Shown here: in pieces, positions 33,666 to 45,724 of the stretch
Position numbering within the stretch: the first letter of the stretch is position 1
Layout: every line of letters begins with the position of its first letter
Source of the DNA: Gamarada debralockiae
Taxonomy: Eukaryota > Ascomycota > Leotiomycetes > Helotiales > Hyphodiscaceae
DNA length: 64,000 bases
Assembly (NCBI GenBank): GCA_002803225.1
Contig: NXFV01000221.1
Location: 1-64,000 of the forward strand
Reading direction: 5' to 3'
Program-made: the position numbers and the translations under genes
Notes under the pieces: model-generated
The model's input: only the letters and a program-made list of their open reading frames with translations
The model's database searches: none
Told to the model about the DNA's origin: nothing

Positions 33666-34370
33666 TTATTCTTCCAATGATGTGGCAGCTATATCCTCCT
33701 GGGCCGCATTTGAAGTAGCCTCGTTTGATGCAGTCTCGTATGACGCAGCAGAAACTGAGTTGGTTATCTCTCGGGAGGCGCCGTTCATAAGGAGTGGCAA
33801 TCTCTTGACTCTATGATGAAGCCAGACGGAATAGGACGTCCGGAATGGGTGGTTCTCATAGACTTTAGACCTTCTAACCATGGACCACACTTTGCCGCCA
33901 GATCGGACTGTAAGTTTTTTCCATCGGTGTACTGCCTTGTCCATTTCGAATTGTAGCGTCAAACCCCATGCTCAAGCAGAGCTTCAGGATCTTCTGGTCG
34001 TTGTAGATAATGTATTCGGGGATAGATCTTTCGTTTTCGTAAGTGGCAATGATTTCCTGAACGATGAGATGGAGTGTATCGTTTGTGTCGGTTGTCGCCA
34101 AAGGATTTATCTTGAATTTAAAATATAGCTCTATCGATCTTAGATCCAATTTCCGAGTGGATAATGGACAGCTGTGAGACCGTGATTGCCCTTGATATTA
34201 TAACCTCATCTATCTCTTAATAACAACGCTAAAATGTCCGAAGGATGGTTTAGGATGGATTCTAAGTTGGGATTGTAATTCTCAATGGCTATATGGATAC
34301 TCGTCTTTCCACTGCCATTTCTCTAGTTGAGTGGATCTCCAATCTGATCGCCTGGAGATGAAGCTGCAAG
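33666..34370 (-). pseudogene. Ankyrin-repeat gene relic
   Basis: On the minus strand, reading across stops and shifts, fragments of ankyrin units appear in order: RNGSGKTSIHIAIENYNPN, GYNIKGNHGLTAVHYPLGNW, TNDTLHLIVQEIIATYENE, then an unrelated-looking basic and Ala/Ser/Glu-rich C-terminus (33666-33962). At least three stops interrupt them. I read this as the remains of an ankyrin gene, likely of the same general type as the intact-looking arrays upstream in the island. Confidence 0.6.
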
Positions 34371-36178
34371 CCACGCGTGATTATATCCCCGAGGAATGTT
34401 ATTGCAGAGCTTTTACTTCAAGGTATCAATAACCACAAAAATCAAAAAACTTTATACACAATTCTAGTTGTGCAGCATCCAGTTCCGTGAATCACAATCC
34501 GAAATATCCTCGGTGCCTTTGTTTCCTGTTGGAACGAGGAAGGGACAAGACCATGCAGTGGGCAAGTAATGCAATCCTGTTCGCTTAAACCAAGTTGCTC
34601 AACGAAACAGAAGGCCTTGCTCCTCTTGGTCTCTTCTATTTTCGTTGCACGTCTAAGTTTAAGCGAGAAGTGTTTGTCAAAGGGAATATTGAATAGGGAG
34701 GGCCAGCAGCAAGTCCAGCGAATACTGTATAGCAAAGTGACAGAAAATTCTATAGAAATTCAAAAACTTCATTTCCTCTCCACAGATTCAAGTCTCAATT
34801 AGTAGCCTTCTTAGCAAGCTCTTTCTCCTCCAACTCTATCACTCACTCAAACGGCATCAATCCCCTATCAACCTGATTATTACCTCCTAAGTTCCCCTAA
34901 GTAGGCCTATTTCTCTTCGCCTTCCCTAGCTCCTTGCTCTTGAAATAATAACCTCGAGCCCTCAGACCTTGGCCACTCTTCTCTAGTAACTCACTCTCGT
35001 ACATCCGGCCAAATTCCTAGACATCTGTCTCAAATGTGGCAAGCTTGCTTCCCCAGCCCAATCATTGTGTTTTTGGTGCCGTCAAGATTTATCACTGTCG
35101 TTACAGTTAAGACTGTCATCATTGTATCTCTAATCACTATTGGTCTCACATTGATCCACTACAGTTCATGTGTTCATTACTTCTAGATACCTTCGGTCCG
35201 AGTTGAAGACATACTATAACGTAACACAGCTGCGATTTCGGCACTCATCCATGAATTCAGATTAGTTGCAAGTCGTTTCTTGCTTAGCTTAGCCATTTCA
35301 TACTCGTTCCGGAGCTCGTGTGGTGCTCAAAGGGATTTCATTCACTTCCTTGCGGTGAATAGGACTGAAAACAGATAAGCAGGGAGGTTATTTTTGGGGG
35401 TCGTACATAATGATCTCCCGGCACTTCCATTCAACAAGTCATCAACAAAATGGAATATTCATAGAATATGTGGGAAAGACTTCTAAGCTCAAGGGTGTCT
35501 ATTCACACTAGTACGAGTTCTATTGTTCGAACAAGAATTGCCCAATCACATATCCTTGAAGGCTGGCAGTTGCTGTGCCAGGGATTCAGCGTCAATATCC
35601 TTGTTGTTGTCGATTTCAGATGTTATTGTCGTCTTGAAATGTCAATGTCAACAGCGTTCTCACTGCCATTCCATCACTCCCACAAATCACCGTCTCAACA
35701 ATTGTCACAACTCCTGAAATACTATAAAATCATGTATTGAATTTACTCAGATCTTTGACAAAGACGGAAACATATACTCCTTGCTAATCCACATCACTTC
35801 CCAATCCCGCCCATTTGCTTGTTTGGTGTCTTCATAGTTGGTACCAAGACAAGTTCAAGTATGTCAGGGAAGTTTATTACGTTAGCGAAGAGCGGTAGGA
35901 AGGGGACGACAGTGAATACCAACTGCGTCTTTAGGCATTTCATTGGTCTTTACCAGGAAATCTTGAACGCTAGAGGACTTTCAATTCCTCAACACAGAGT
36001 TTCGAAAAACCCACATCAACTCAATTATCCAGCTCTCCTCAGTGATTCAAAAGTATGAGGCCTGGAGTGACTTTATTCATATACAACAAACGTTCGCTAT
36101 CCGCCCACCACCTCCTCCATCCAACCAACTCCAATCCCTATCCGAACGCCAAAATGCCACCAATCATCACCATCAAGC
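34371..36178. other. Gene-poor region
   Basis: A minus-strand frame at 34442-34735 (97 codons, with CITCPLHGL) reads like a fragment of a fungal hypothetical protein, but no start or splice context supports it. The rest, to the PNS1-like gene end, shows no gene. Confidence 0.35.
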
Positions 36179-38522
36179 TCAAGGTCCATCTCTCCCCTCA
36201 CCAAACAAATACTCAGCCTCAAGACAGTACGCTCCACCACCAGCCATACCCCTCTCGCTTCCCCAACAAACCACACTCGCATCCACAATCCCACTTAAAA
36301 CACCCTCCATCGCGCCCAATACTCCCCAGCCGATAAAACTCGCCACCAAGCCCACAACATATGCATACGCACTTCCTCGGATCCCGGCACCTTCAGGCAT
36401 CTTGATAGATAGCTGTCGCGCGGTTGCTACCCAGCCGCCGAAACCGAGCGCCATGGCCATGATGAAGCGTGTTGCGTGGAGGAGGAGCTTGGCGAGGCGG
36501 TATGGGAGAAGAGGTGTGGTTTGGTAAGCTCTCGAGGAGAAGGACCGTGGAGTTAGGGTTGTGGTTGGTGCTTGTGGGGTTAGGAATGCCATTTGGCTCA
36601 ACCCGCGAGCGGATGGGTGGAGAGGCTGTGAGTGGATGGCTGCGTAGGTTAGGGTTAAGGGGTTGGTGAGTGCGGCGATGGGAGCGGGTATTAGGGAGTA
36701 GGCGAAGATGGCGATTGCGCCGATGAGACGACGTGGAAGGACGAGTAGGGGGAGACGGATCAGGAGGGCAAGGAGAGTCGATAAGCAGACTGTGCCGAAG
36801 AGGGTGGTTGTTGCGTGGCTGAATGCTGCGACGACGACTTCTCTTGAGGTGGGCGCTGGGATGGCGTTGCGGTGGAAGTACCACTGCGATACTGTAGCTG
36901 CTGTCGTTGATCGTTGTATCCCGCTAATCACGGAAAGAGTCCAGATGTACATCAATACAAAGTAGACTGCTAACCACCAGCTTGTTGCATCGATGATGAA
37001 CTTGGTGAGTGAGGTCGATAGATGGCCACCGAGGAATACTCTTGTGAACATTCCTAGCCACATCCAAGTCCAAGCTACGACAGATACCAATGTAGCAAAG
37101 CCCAACCCAAGAAGACCCGGGTTAGCAGCCAAAATCCTCGAAGCAAATTCCAAAATGCCAATGGCTTTGTTTAAAGAATGTCGCCCCTTATAAATCGTGT
37201 ATAACCATATGAAGGCGAATATTCCCGGCACAGATGATAGCCATCGCATCGCCTTATCCTGCAAACTGGATCCCTGTGATTCTCCCTTGTAGCTCGAGAT
37301 CAATGGGTAGAGAGAAAACGAGAAGAGGATGACTGGTACCGCAAGGACAATCAAATACACCAGCGGTCTTACGAACGACCGCAGCATTGCAAGCCAGAAG
37401 AGAGACACAATGATGGCCACAACTGTATCAACCGCAAATAGGTGAAATGAGGCGTTCAGAGTGGTGTATATCGTATCACCGAGGTTTCGATCGGGGGTGG
37501 AGGTATGGAGGAAGATGAGGAAGAAAGTTGCAAAGAGTGCCCCAAGGCATATCAGAAACAATGACCCCCAGAATACATCGTGTCTCGGTGCCTCCTCCAA
37601 AGTAGTTGCTATTGTTGCCGGAACGGTTTCAACAGAACTTGGGGGTCGAGGGAATCCAGCACCTTGAGCGAGACCAGATTCGATATCCCTACCTCGAGAG
37701 ATGTTCTTCGAGTCCGTTGGTAATCGGATTGGTCCAGATTTGGGTGCTTGTCGAAATCGTTGAAATGCAGGTGGACTATCCTCCTCTGGCATTTCAACAG
37801 CCAAATCATCTGGTGGATCGCTGTCCTCAATAGTCGACTCGAGTCCGACATCAACCATCGGTTCTTTTCCTTTACTGCTTGTCCGACTACTCTGCCGTTG
37901 GCTCTCCGTATCTCTGCCGAAGTCCTCCCCTTCTTCTCCTACCGTCTCAGGTGCCCGTCCTCTCCCCCGTGTGCTCTGGCCACCACCAGTCCAACTGCTC
38001 TTAATTCCACGACCTCGGCCCCGGTCTTCTACAGCTCTTCCGTCCTCATCTTTGCTGTTATCTAGCGATGCATTGCTCCCATTACCGTCTGTTTCAGAGC
38101 TCTCCTCCAGTCTAGTCGGGGCAAACACCCTTCGTGACCGTTGTAGAGCAAAGAAATCCGCAGTTTCTCTTTCCCGTTCCTCCTCGTCATCCTCTTCCCG
38201 GAATTCGTCTAACGCGCTGTGGAATAATGGGGCATCCGGCGCTGCTTGATATCGGGATGTGAAGTTGAAGTTTGAGAGATGAGACGTCGACTGGTATGGG
38301 TTACCCTGCCGTTGGGGATGGCCTCTGGAGCCCGCTCGTAAGGGTTGGTTTAGTCTTCGATATCGATCGTTGGGATTTCGTGGTGGTGTGTCGGCGTTAT
38401 CAGGTTGGACAAAGTTGGAGATTCGTGATTGTGACTGCGCCAGGAACTTCGAAGCATCTGCATAAAGGCTCATCAGTACCAGTCGAGCTCCTCTGCAGAG
38501 TCTACTCACATTCTGAGAACAT
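36179..38522 (-). CDS. PNS1: Choline-transporter-like (CTL/PNS1) membrane protein
   Basis: Multipass transporter of the CTL (SLC44) family; yeast Pns1 is a plasma-membrane member whose substrate is still debated. Two exons on the minus strand: a 13-nt first exon 38522-38510 (MFSE), intron 38509-38458, then 38457-36179, giving 763 aa. The first ~290 residues are hydrophilic and disordered, with an Arg/Gly-rich stretch (RGRGRGIKSS, TRGRGRAPE) and an acidic EEDDEEERER run. About ten hydrophobic segments follow from DVFWGSLFLICLGALFATFF to the C-terminus. Family signature region: GGHLSTSLTKFIIDATSWWL and VSQWYFHR. The long cytosolic N-terminus is common in filamentous-fungal members. The tiny first exon is supported by donor, branch and phase; without it only a non-ATG start is available. 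Confidence 0.87.
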
Positions 38523-39336
38523 CTTCGGCCCTGAGGCGTGGCGGTGAAGCTGAGAGAGAGCTTCAGGCCCGCCGCGTGACGTTGCCGATAACGATCGATG
38601 GGCGGTGTTTATGGCCGCGTTGAAAGGAGCGGTTGTGCTCTGCGTGTGTTATCAGTTGTTGATTTCAACTGAGCAAATAATGGTATGTATATCAAGGCAT
38701 AAACGCAGGTCGGAGAATTAGAGGTTATCCAGAATTAGATGCTTAAGTGAACAAGGCCGACGAGGTTTCGAGTCACATTCACCGAGCACGATTCAGGACT
38801 AAGCCCCTTCACCGCTTGAGGCAGAATCGTAATCAGGAAGAAGCTAAAAGAAAGCGGCGACTTGTGAGCGGAAGTCTTTTGTTTGCCGCATTTGGGATTT
38901 ATATTTACTCAAAAGTCTTGAACACCAGGAAGTCATAATAGCCATATTCACTCATCTGCTCACTCAATGTGACGGGATACTCAAATTACTTGTGGTCCCT
39001 AAATTCCGGATTCATCACTCCGGCACATGGTCTACATTGTAACATCATCATGTGGCTGATTACGCTAAGATAGATAGTGAAGCCACAGAGAAAGCCCAGG
39101 TCCCGAGAATCTTGGTCATGGTTGGAGGGTCCTTGAGAATCATCCAACTCTAGGCAATCAACAAGCAAAATACTTGAGCAACCTATAAGTCGAAAAGAGC
39201 CCTCGAGATTGTCACAAAACTACATATCCAAATTCAAAGTCCTCGACTCGGCGCAAAGCTCGCACTCACATCTCCCGACAGGTCGCGTGCCATTCTCCGA
39301 GACCTTCCTCCACCATAAGACACCCATATCCCTCTA
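38523..39336. other. Divergent promoter region
   Basis: Lies between the 5' ends of the PNS1-like gene (minus) and the Rab gene (plus). No gene seen. Confidence 0.55.
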
Positions 39337-40110
39337 ATGTCGTCTCCATCATGGGACTACATCGCAAAACTCGTGTGCATCGGTGATTCAGGCACAGGGA
39401 AATCCTCTCTCACCATCCGACTCTGCGAGGGGCGCTTCTCTCCTCATCATGACGTTACCATCGGCGTCGAATTCGGATCTCGAATCGTCCCCGTTGGTCC
39501 TCCAAATACACAACCTCCCAAACCGAAACCCAGCCTCTCCCGCGATCCTTCTCAGACAGAAATCTCAGAAGGGCTTCCAGAGCCACCTCGCGCCGAGCCG
39601 CAAGTGGAGCAGAAGCATATGAAGTTAAGTTTATGGGATACGGCAGGACAGGAAACTTATAAGAGTGTTACAAGGAGTTATTTCAGAGGCGCATCAGGAG
39701 CGCTGCTGGTGTTTGATATCTCAAGGAAACCGACTTTCGAACATGTTATGGATTGGTTGACGGATTTGCGCCAGATTGCTGAGCCAGATATCGTGGTTGT
39801 GTTAGTAGGGAACAAGAGCGACTTGGCAGCAGGTGATGAGAATAAGAGAGAAGTTACTGTGGAGGAAGCTACGGAATGGGCGAAAAAGAATGGAGTCCTG
39901 GAGTACGTGGAGACAAGTGCGAAGAGTGGAGAAGGGGTGGAGATGGCTTTTGGGAGGGTTGCGGAGAGGATTTATATGAACATTGAGGCGGGGAAGTATG
40001 ATCTGAATGACAGGAGATCTGGAGTTAAGGGACCCGGCGCTGGAGGATCGAAGAGCGTCAAACTGGGAACTCCGGCGAAGCAAAATGGTTGGGGAGGAGG
40101 CTGTTGTTAA
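39337..40110 (+). CDS. Rab-family small GTPase (Rab4/Ypt4-like) with an insert
   Basis: Single-exon, 257 aa Ras-superfamily GTPase. P-loop GDSGTGKS at 16-23; switch I TIGVEFGSR at 41-49; switch II WDTAGQE at 100-106; NKSD and ETSAK guanine-binding motifs; C-terminal Cys-Cys for geranylgeranylation. HHDVTIGVEFG and the RSYFRGASGALLVFDI block point to the Rab2/Rab4/Rab14 group, and fission yeast Ypt4 is my best guess. These act in endosomal recycling on membranes. The unusual element is a Pro-rich insert of about 40 residues (53-93) between the strands that join switch I and switch II; ordinary Rabs have about two residues there. The insert stays in frame and lacks splice signals, so it is coding. 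Confidence 0.9.
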   Translation: MSSPSWDYIAKLVCIGDSGTGKSSLTIRLCEGRFSPHHDVTIGVEFGSRIVPVGPPNTQPPKPKPSLSRDPSQTEISEGLPEPPRAEPQVEQKHMKLSLWDTAGQETYKSVTRSYFRGASGALLVFDISRKPTFEHVMDWLTDLRQIAEPDIVVVLVGNKSDLAAGDENKREVTVEEATEWAKKNGVLEYVETSAKSGEGVEMAFGRVAERIYMNIEAGKYDLNDRRSGVKGPGAGGSKSVKLGTPAKQNGWGGGCC

Positions 40111-40652
40111 TATGTAGGAACATGGCTGCTTGTATAATACTTGCATTGTGGGCGTTGGGAGCACTAAGATACACCATGAGCATTGGAAAGGTGGTGCAGC
40201 AATAGCGTTTAGACACTTCAACTTTGAGATGTATGATGATTGCAGCTGAAGCCTGGATGAGGCGAACCGCTTCTGACAACTTTGACACCGCGGCTCCGTT
40301 TGCTACAAAACCCACCTGACAGCTCACAGGCAACTCCGGAAGCCGGAAGAAATCAAAAGCAAATCAACCAGCCCTGATACATCTCTTCCTACAGCTTCCA
40401 TAGGGTGGCTTGGAGATAGATGAATGCCAAGTGTGGCTGTGCAACATTACGCGGTTAGATGGCAGAGGGGCAGTATTCATCCACTTGCACTTCGTTACCT
40501 TTCCCCCTACGCTCCCGAAACTGACCATCCCACAACCCATTCACTACTGCACTGCTTCTTTCGGCAAGTTGCAGATAATGCGAATGATTATTTAAACATC
40601 ACGTTCCCCGCCAAGATCGTCGCAACCAACAACACACAGAGCATCAGCCAAG
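40111..40652. other. Spacer
   Basis: Holds the Rab 3' UTR and the promoter of the WW-domain gene. No gene seen. Confidence 0.5.
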
Positions 40653-41700
40653 ATGAGCGACTTCCCTGCGCCAAGCGGCCCCCCACCTCCTAAGGTACCT
40701 GAGGGATGGAAGGGTAAGTTATCGCATTGCATCGATTCAAAAGCCAGCTTTTCCTCATCTTCTCCTAACCTCTACTTCATCAATCAAAGCTGACTCTGTA
40801 ACCTCACAGCTGTCTGGAACGCCGACTACAAGGAATGGTAAGCAAACGCGCACCGCATCAACATCTCATCATCCTAACAAACACAGGTTCTACGTAAACA
40901 TCTACACAAAGAAATCCCAATGGGACCGCCCAACCTCACCCATCTATCCCTCCTCCACCGACGACGCTGCTCCCTCCGGCCCACCACCCGGCTACTCAGG
41001 TGGCCACTCCGCCCCTGTCACCGACACCAAAGCCAACCCCTACAACAGCCCCGTCGACACCGAGTCGGACGAAGCTCTCGCGCGCCGTCTCCAAGCCGAA
41101 GAAGATGCTCGCGCTTCAGGCTCAACTAGCCGAAATGCGCAACAAGATTACGCGAACACGCCTATGCCAGAGGGAACGGGTTCCGCGAGCCCGTACTCAC
41201 AGGAACTGCCGCCGAGGGAGCAAACGAAGAGTAAGGGCTTGTTGGGCAAGTTCTTTGGCAAGTCTAGTTCGAGCAGCAATAATTATAGACCCCCGCAGCA
41301 GCAGTATCAGGGTGGTGGATATGGCCAGCAGGGTTATGGACAACCGGCTTATGGCCAGCCGGGTTATGTTCAACCTGGTTATGGACAACCGGGATATGGA
41401 CAGCCGGGATACGTACAACCTGGATACGGAGCACCGGGATATGGAGGCTACCCTCCACAAGGTTACCAGCCTGGTTATGGACCAGGTCCTTACGGTCCAG
41501 GATATGGAGGAGGCTATCAGCAGCAGCCAGTTAAGCAGTCTCATGGATTGGGAGCAGCTGGTGGAGCCGCGTTGGGCCTTGGTGGTGGTTTAGTTGGAGG
41601 AATGTTGCTGGAGAGCGCTCTTGATCACGGTGGAGATGGAGGTGATGGCGGAGATGGAGGGGACGGTGGGGATGGAGGAGACGGTGGAGGAGACTTCTAA
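40653..41700 (+). CDS. WW-domain protein with YGQPG repeats and glycine zipper
   Basis: Three exons: 40653-40713, 40810-40837 and 40887-41700, phases consistent, 300 aa. An N-terminal WW domain spans about residues 14-45 ([19 protein letters not shown], with the second Trp in SQWDRP) and is interrupted by both introns. After a polar linker come about ten YGQPGY/YVQPGY-type repeats (residues about 165-230), then a glycine-zipper membrane-like segment ([20 protein letters not shown]) and a GGDGGD run to the end. The layout resembles yeast Wwm1, a WW protein reported to bind the metacaspase; I infer a stress or quality-control role. WW domains bind Pro-rich motifs such as PPxY. Confidence 0.85.
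41320..41520 (+). repeat. Tandem [10 protein letters not shown] codon repeats
   Basis: Fifteen- to eighteen-base units (ggttatggacaacc and variants) encode the YGQPGY series within the WW-domain protein. Confidence 0.85.
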
Positions 41701-44255
41701 AGTATATATTTAGGTTGTTTCGGTGTGGAGGGGAATGGGAGAGAAGGTTAGATTGTGGGTGGACGTGACTCTCGTTTTCTCTTTGCATGCATGGACTTTT
41801 TACAACAATTGGTTTTTGCAGATTAAAATCAAAGTTGCCTTATCATGTATTTCTTCCCTGTGATTGTAACGTCCTCATCCGTACCTCTCAATAATCAAAG
41901 TGTTAAACTATTGATAGATCTGGCTCAAGCTCTACCCAAACTCTCTGTCTTGAGCGTAGGGATTGGAGTGGATGGATTTAAGAGACATGAGCTAGGCCTC
42001 GACCCAGAAAGGTTCAGGATGCTTTTCCTTCGCAGAGCTTTCTTAAGATCTCTTCCAGAAAAATGTCGCATGATGGCAAGGTTAGAGATGGCCCCGCACA
42101 AATCGATGGCGGCGCAACAACAAGGTAAACAACCAAGTGTCAAAAGGTCGGGACTATCAACTAGGTAGTCAGTCCCGTTTCTTTCGCTGAGCTTTTTGAC
42201 GGAATAAAAGTCAAGCTTCCCATTTTGTGACTTTTTACTCGCTGCCTATGCTTCAATCCTTTGAATATGTCCTCAAATCTTCCCGAGAGGCGGATCCTTC
42301 CTCACAATCTTTGGATCCCTAGATTCTTTAGATTCTAATGGGCCCATCTGAGAGTGTATCTGAGAAGATCGACTGACTGGTTAAGAAATTCTCCTGCTGA
42401 GTAAATTAGCAAAGTCCTCAGTTAACGGCATCTTGCAGGATGAGCGAATGAGGAGCACCCAAGGAGAGCGATTGCTTCAAAAAGTGGCTTGCCACCCAAG
42501 AAAGAACCAATCCTTTTGCACCTGAATGCTGTGAGAGATGCCGTGGTCATGTATAGACCGACATGCATTGGGTTGAGGATTTCGTGCCTAATCGTATTGT
42601 TGGCATCCCCGATTTAGTTTCCCACACGATTTTCAAACGTCGAAAGTCAGAGCTATTATATCATAATCTAGACAGTTCCCTAGACTTAAGACTCGAACAC
42701 TACCTGTGCTTTTGTAATGTTGACAATACCTTCCGAATGCGATCTAATTTTACTCGCCCCCCACTCTTTGCTCTCCAGTCTACAGGCACAATGAGCATCT
42801 CGTCAACCTCTTGAGTAATCGTCCATCTTCATATCGTTGAAATGTTGAGATAATAGAGGAACCCTCGTTTACGAGCTCTTTTGTGCGTCTGCCATGCCAG
42901 ACTTGATAACTTGTTGTTCCCGGTGGTGGTGCAGGTTTTGGACCTTCCCCATGTTCTCGCCCGATGCGAGTTTGAAGAGTAGCGGTGACGCGGCTTGTCT
43001 TCCATCAGAGCCCTTCTTATCACCGGCTTTGAAAGTTTGAAATCAAGAGTTGTGCATGCAAGAAGCAGTGGTGCCTATGCGGCACAGTTGACATTAGGTA
43101 TAGTGACTTAAGGTGGCACTGACTACTAGTCAGCGCCTCGGTAGGATCGAAACTTCGATGTAAAATCCTGAATGATCCTGAGGACTAAACTGTACCAGAA
43201 CCACTCTAAGTAAGCAGAGAATTTACCATCATAGGGATGTCTTCGACATTTTCCAAGATGCTCGAGAGTGACCACATTTGAAACCGCGAGAGCACGGACC
43301 TCTTACCTCAGAAATTCAACACGAGAGTTGTTTTTGGATGACAGACTCGCAAGTGCTGAGAAAGCACAAGAATGATCCGGATATACGGAGAGGGCGCGGT
43401 AGAGAAACTTGTACGGGGATGCCTAGAAACGTCCGATCACTCTAACATGTTCCTGCATGATTCGTCCTTCGTTATCCATAAAGCTGCAGTGCATGGATAG
43501 CATAGTCAACCACTCTCCGTTAATAAAACGAGCCAGTCTCAAGGAAGGATCACAAAGCTCTTTGTACTAGGCTGAACTAGGAAACTTGCAACGTCAAGAG
43601 ACGAATTGACAGAGTATCGGAGGAGTCATAGCATAAACAGAAATAGATCTCCAGCGCCCCAGCTTCATATTTCCTTTAGCGTATTGGTAATACGATTGAA
43701 ATGCCGAGGACTACTCTGGACAGAATAAAAAGAAGCATGCGAGATACAGAATTCGTCGTGTAAGACAAGACTCGATTCTCGTGAGCTACGTGGTTCGAGC
43801 AAACATCTGAGCGAAGAACAAGCCCAATATGCACGTTGCCTGCAGTTCAAGGCACTGGTTGGAAGGTATGCAGACACAGCTGTAATTTTATATACCGTCT
43901 AGAGGTCGTCTCCTGCCTTCGCAGTTTTTGAGCAAATAAAAATTTGTTTCAAGAAGTCGTCCGCGGCACGGCCAAGTACATTAGCCCCGCGCAACCCCCC
44001 TGTATCACCCATCATCTACGCCAGTCCATAGTACGCCATTACAGATCATATCTCATGAATTTCGTCATGCTGAAATGCAAACGATAGTAAAAACAATACA
44101 AAAGAGAGGATATGCCACCCTGCCAATATGTGTGAGGATAGTATGTTCGTCGTTGGAAAGCGAGATCTACGGAAGCGAGATTAGCAATGGCACCCACGCT
44201 CGGGAAAGCTCGGGTGCTGAAACTCACTTTTACAACTTAATTCCAACGACCGTGT
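41701..44255. other. 2.5-kb gene-poor region
   Basis: No gene I can support. A plus-strand frame at 41845-42168 and a few shorter ones have neither family content nor splice structure. No tRNA-like cloverleaf was recognised by eye. Confidence 0.4.
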
Positions 44256-45724
44256 TCACGAGTACTTGGGAGGGGCCTGGGGTTTGGATGCACTAGACGA
44301 GATGCTGGTTCGAGATGATGGTGCCGGCTTTTCAACTTGAGAGACATTTGTCGCTGTCGTCGTTGACCCAGCGGTTGATGCTGCGAAAGCGATTGCCCGC
44401 AGACGGTCTCTCTCTCTTTGCTCCAGCAGAAGTCTCTGAGCTTCCTTCGCCGCTGTTGGATGATTGTCAGTCAAAGCTATTGCAAGAAGTGTGCGTGTGC
44501 CTTACCGTCGCTGGCTTCTCTCGCCGTAAAGACATACACTCCTGGGCCCTGCTTCGGATCCAGCTTAACATTATTGTCTTTCATGAACGCTCTGCCAAGG
44601 AGTAGTCCGCGCCCTCCCATTGACTCGGTGATGTTGAATGGCACCTTTTTGAACTGGTCAATTCCATTATGCTCATCCATCAACCAGATTTCAACATAAT
44701 CCTTCGGTATGACAAGCTCGCCACCTATGGTGTAATACTCTTTGAGGTCTTTGGGGAGAATAGGGTGAGTTCGCAGCTTGTGCTTATCAACGAGCCTCTG
44801 GGCGACCCATGAGTCTGGCGATCCGGTATCATAGAACACTTTTTCTGCCCTCATTTCTCCGGCAGAATTCTTGATCATCCCGGCAGAAGTGCACCAGTCG
44901 TCGCTGTCTTGCCTGCTTGGTGCCATGAGTTGCTGCCCAGAGGATTGTGTGATTTCCGTCTCTAAGCTAGTGTGAATAGACTCATTGATAGGGTTGGGAT
45001 GGCTGTCTGGAACGGGTTCCAGTTGTGGCTCAATACCCGCACGACCACCCGCATCGAATGTGGCGGTAGCCGAGGACCGATCGGCGCTCATAGAAATCGA
45101 CTCTGAGACGAGCTCTAGTTCTGGGCTTGAGATGCCTTCAACTAGGAAAACGCCTTCTGACCCGGCTTTTCCACCCTCAACCTTTGCCTCAAACCCTGCA
45201 ATGTCTTCACCAACAGGGTTGGGCATGGAGATGGGAGTTGATGCACACCGCGGGCCGGCGCTTCCAAGCTCTCCTCCATTGACTCTTTCCAATCCTTCTT
45301 GTGTTGGGCCCTCACAAGAGTCAGCTTCGCCAGTCTGCTGAATCTCATTCGGGAGATGTGGCGGAGCAGAGACATCTTCGTGGTTTTGAGTTGGAATGGA
45401 GGTCGTTTCTTGAATCAGAGGGCGGTCATTTCCGGTGAATCCTAGGCGAAGTCTACGTCGTCTTTGCCAAACGGATTGAACGAAGTTACGAATAGAGGAC
45501 CATGGATCGTCGTTTTGGGGATCTTGTAGCACAGTTGTGGGTACCTCGACGACGCAGTTGTCCAAGCCAAGCGTTCCAGAAGTAAGGTCTTCAGCTGGGG
45601 ATGAACCAGTGTATGACTTCATTGGGAAAGTTGTCTCTGGGAGTGGCATCGTTGCTTCAACTAGATCCTCTCCTTCGCGTCGTCGAGAGTTAGAGCCTCC
45701 GCAAAGCCTGGACCACAGCCCCAT
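44256..45724 (-). CDS. Retropepsin-like aspartic protease-fold protein
   Basis: Two exons on the minus strand, 45724-44506 and 44452-44256 (47-nt internal intron 44505-44453 cut, phase 1), 471 aa. The first ~280 residues are low complexity. A retropepsin-type fold follows: FYDTGSPDSWVAQRLVD with the catalytic-style Asp-Thr-Gly at 299-301, a central strand set (YYTIGGELVIPKDYVEIWL), and RGLLLGRAFMKDN, equivalent to the second conserved strand of such proteases. A Gln/Arg helix and Ser/Ala-rich tail end the protein. Such single-domain proteases work as dimers (one DTG per chain). Fungal members are uncharacterised, and no reverse transcriptase or integrase lies nearby, so it is a cellular gene or domesticated one. 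Confidence 0.75.

Noticed and set aside
36042..38249. Plus-strand open frames opposite the PNS1-like gene
   Set aside because: They are antisense shadows of the long membrane protein frame, rich in Pro/Arg because of its composition.
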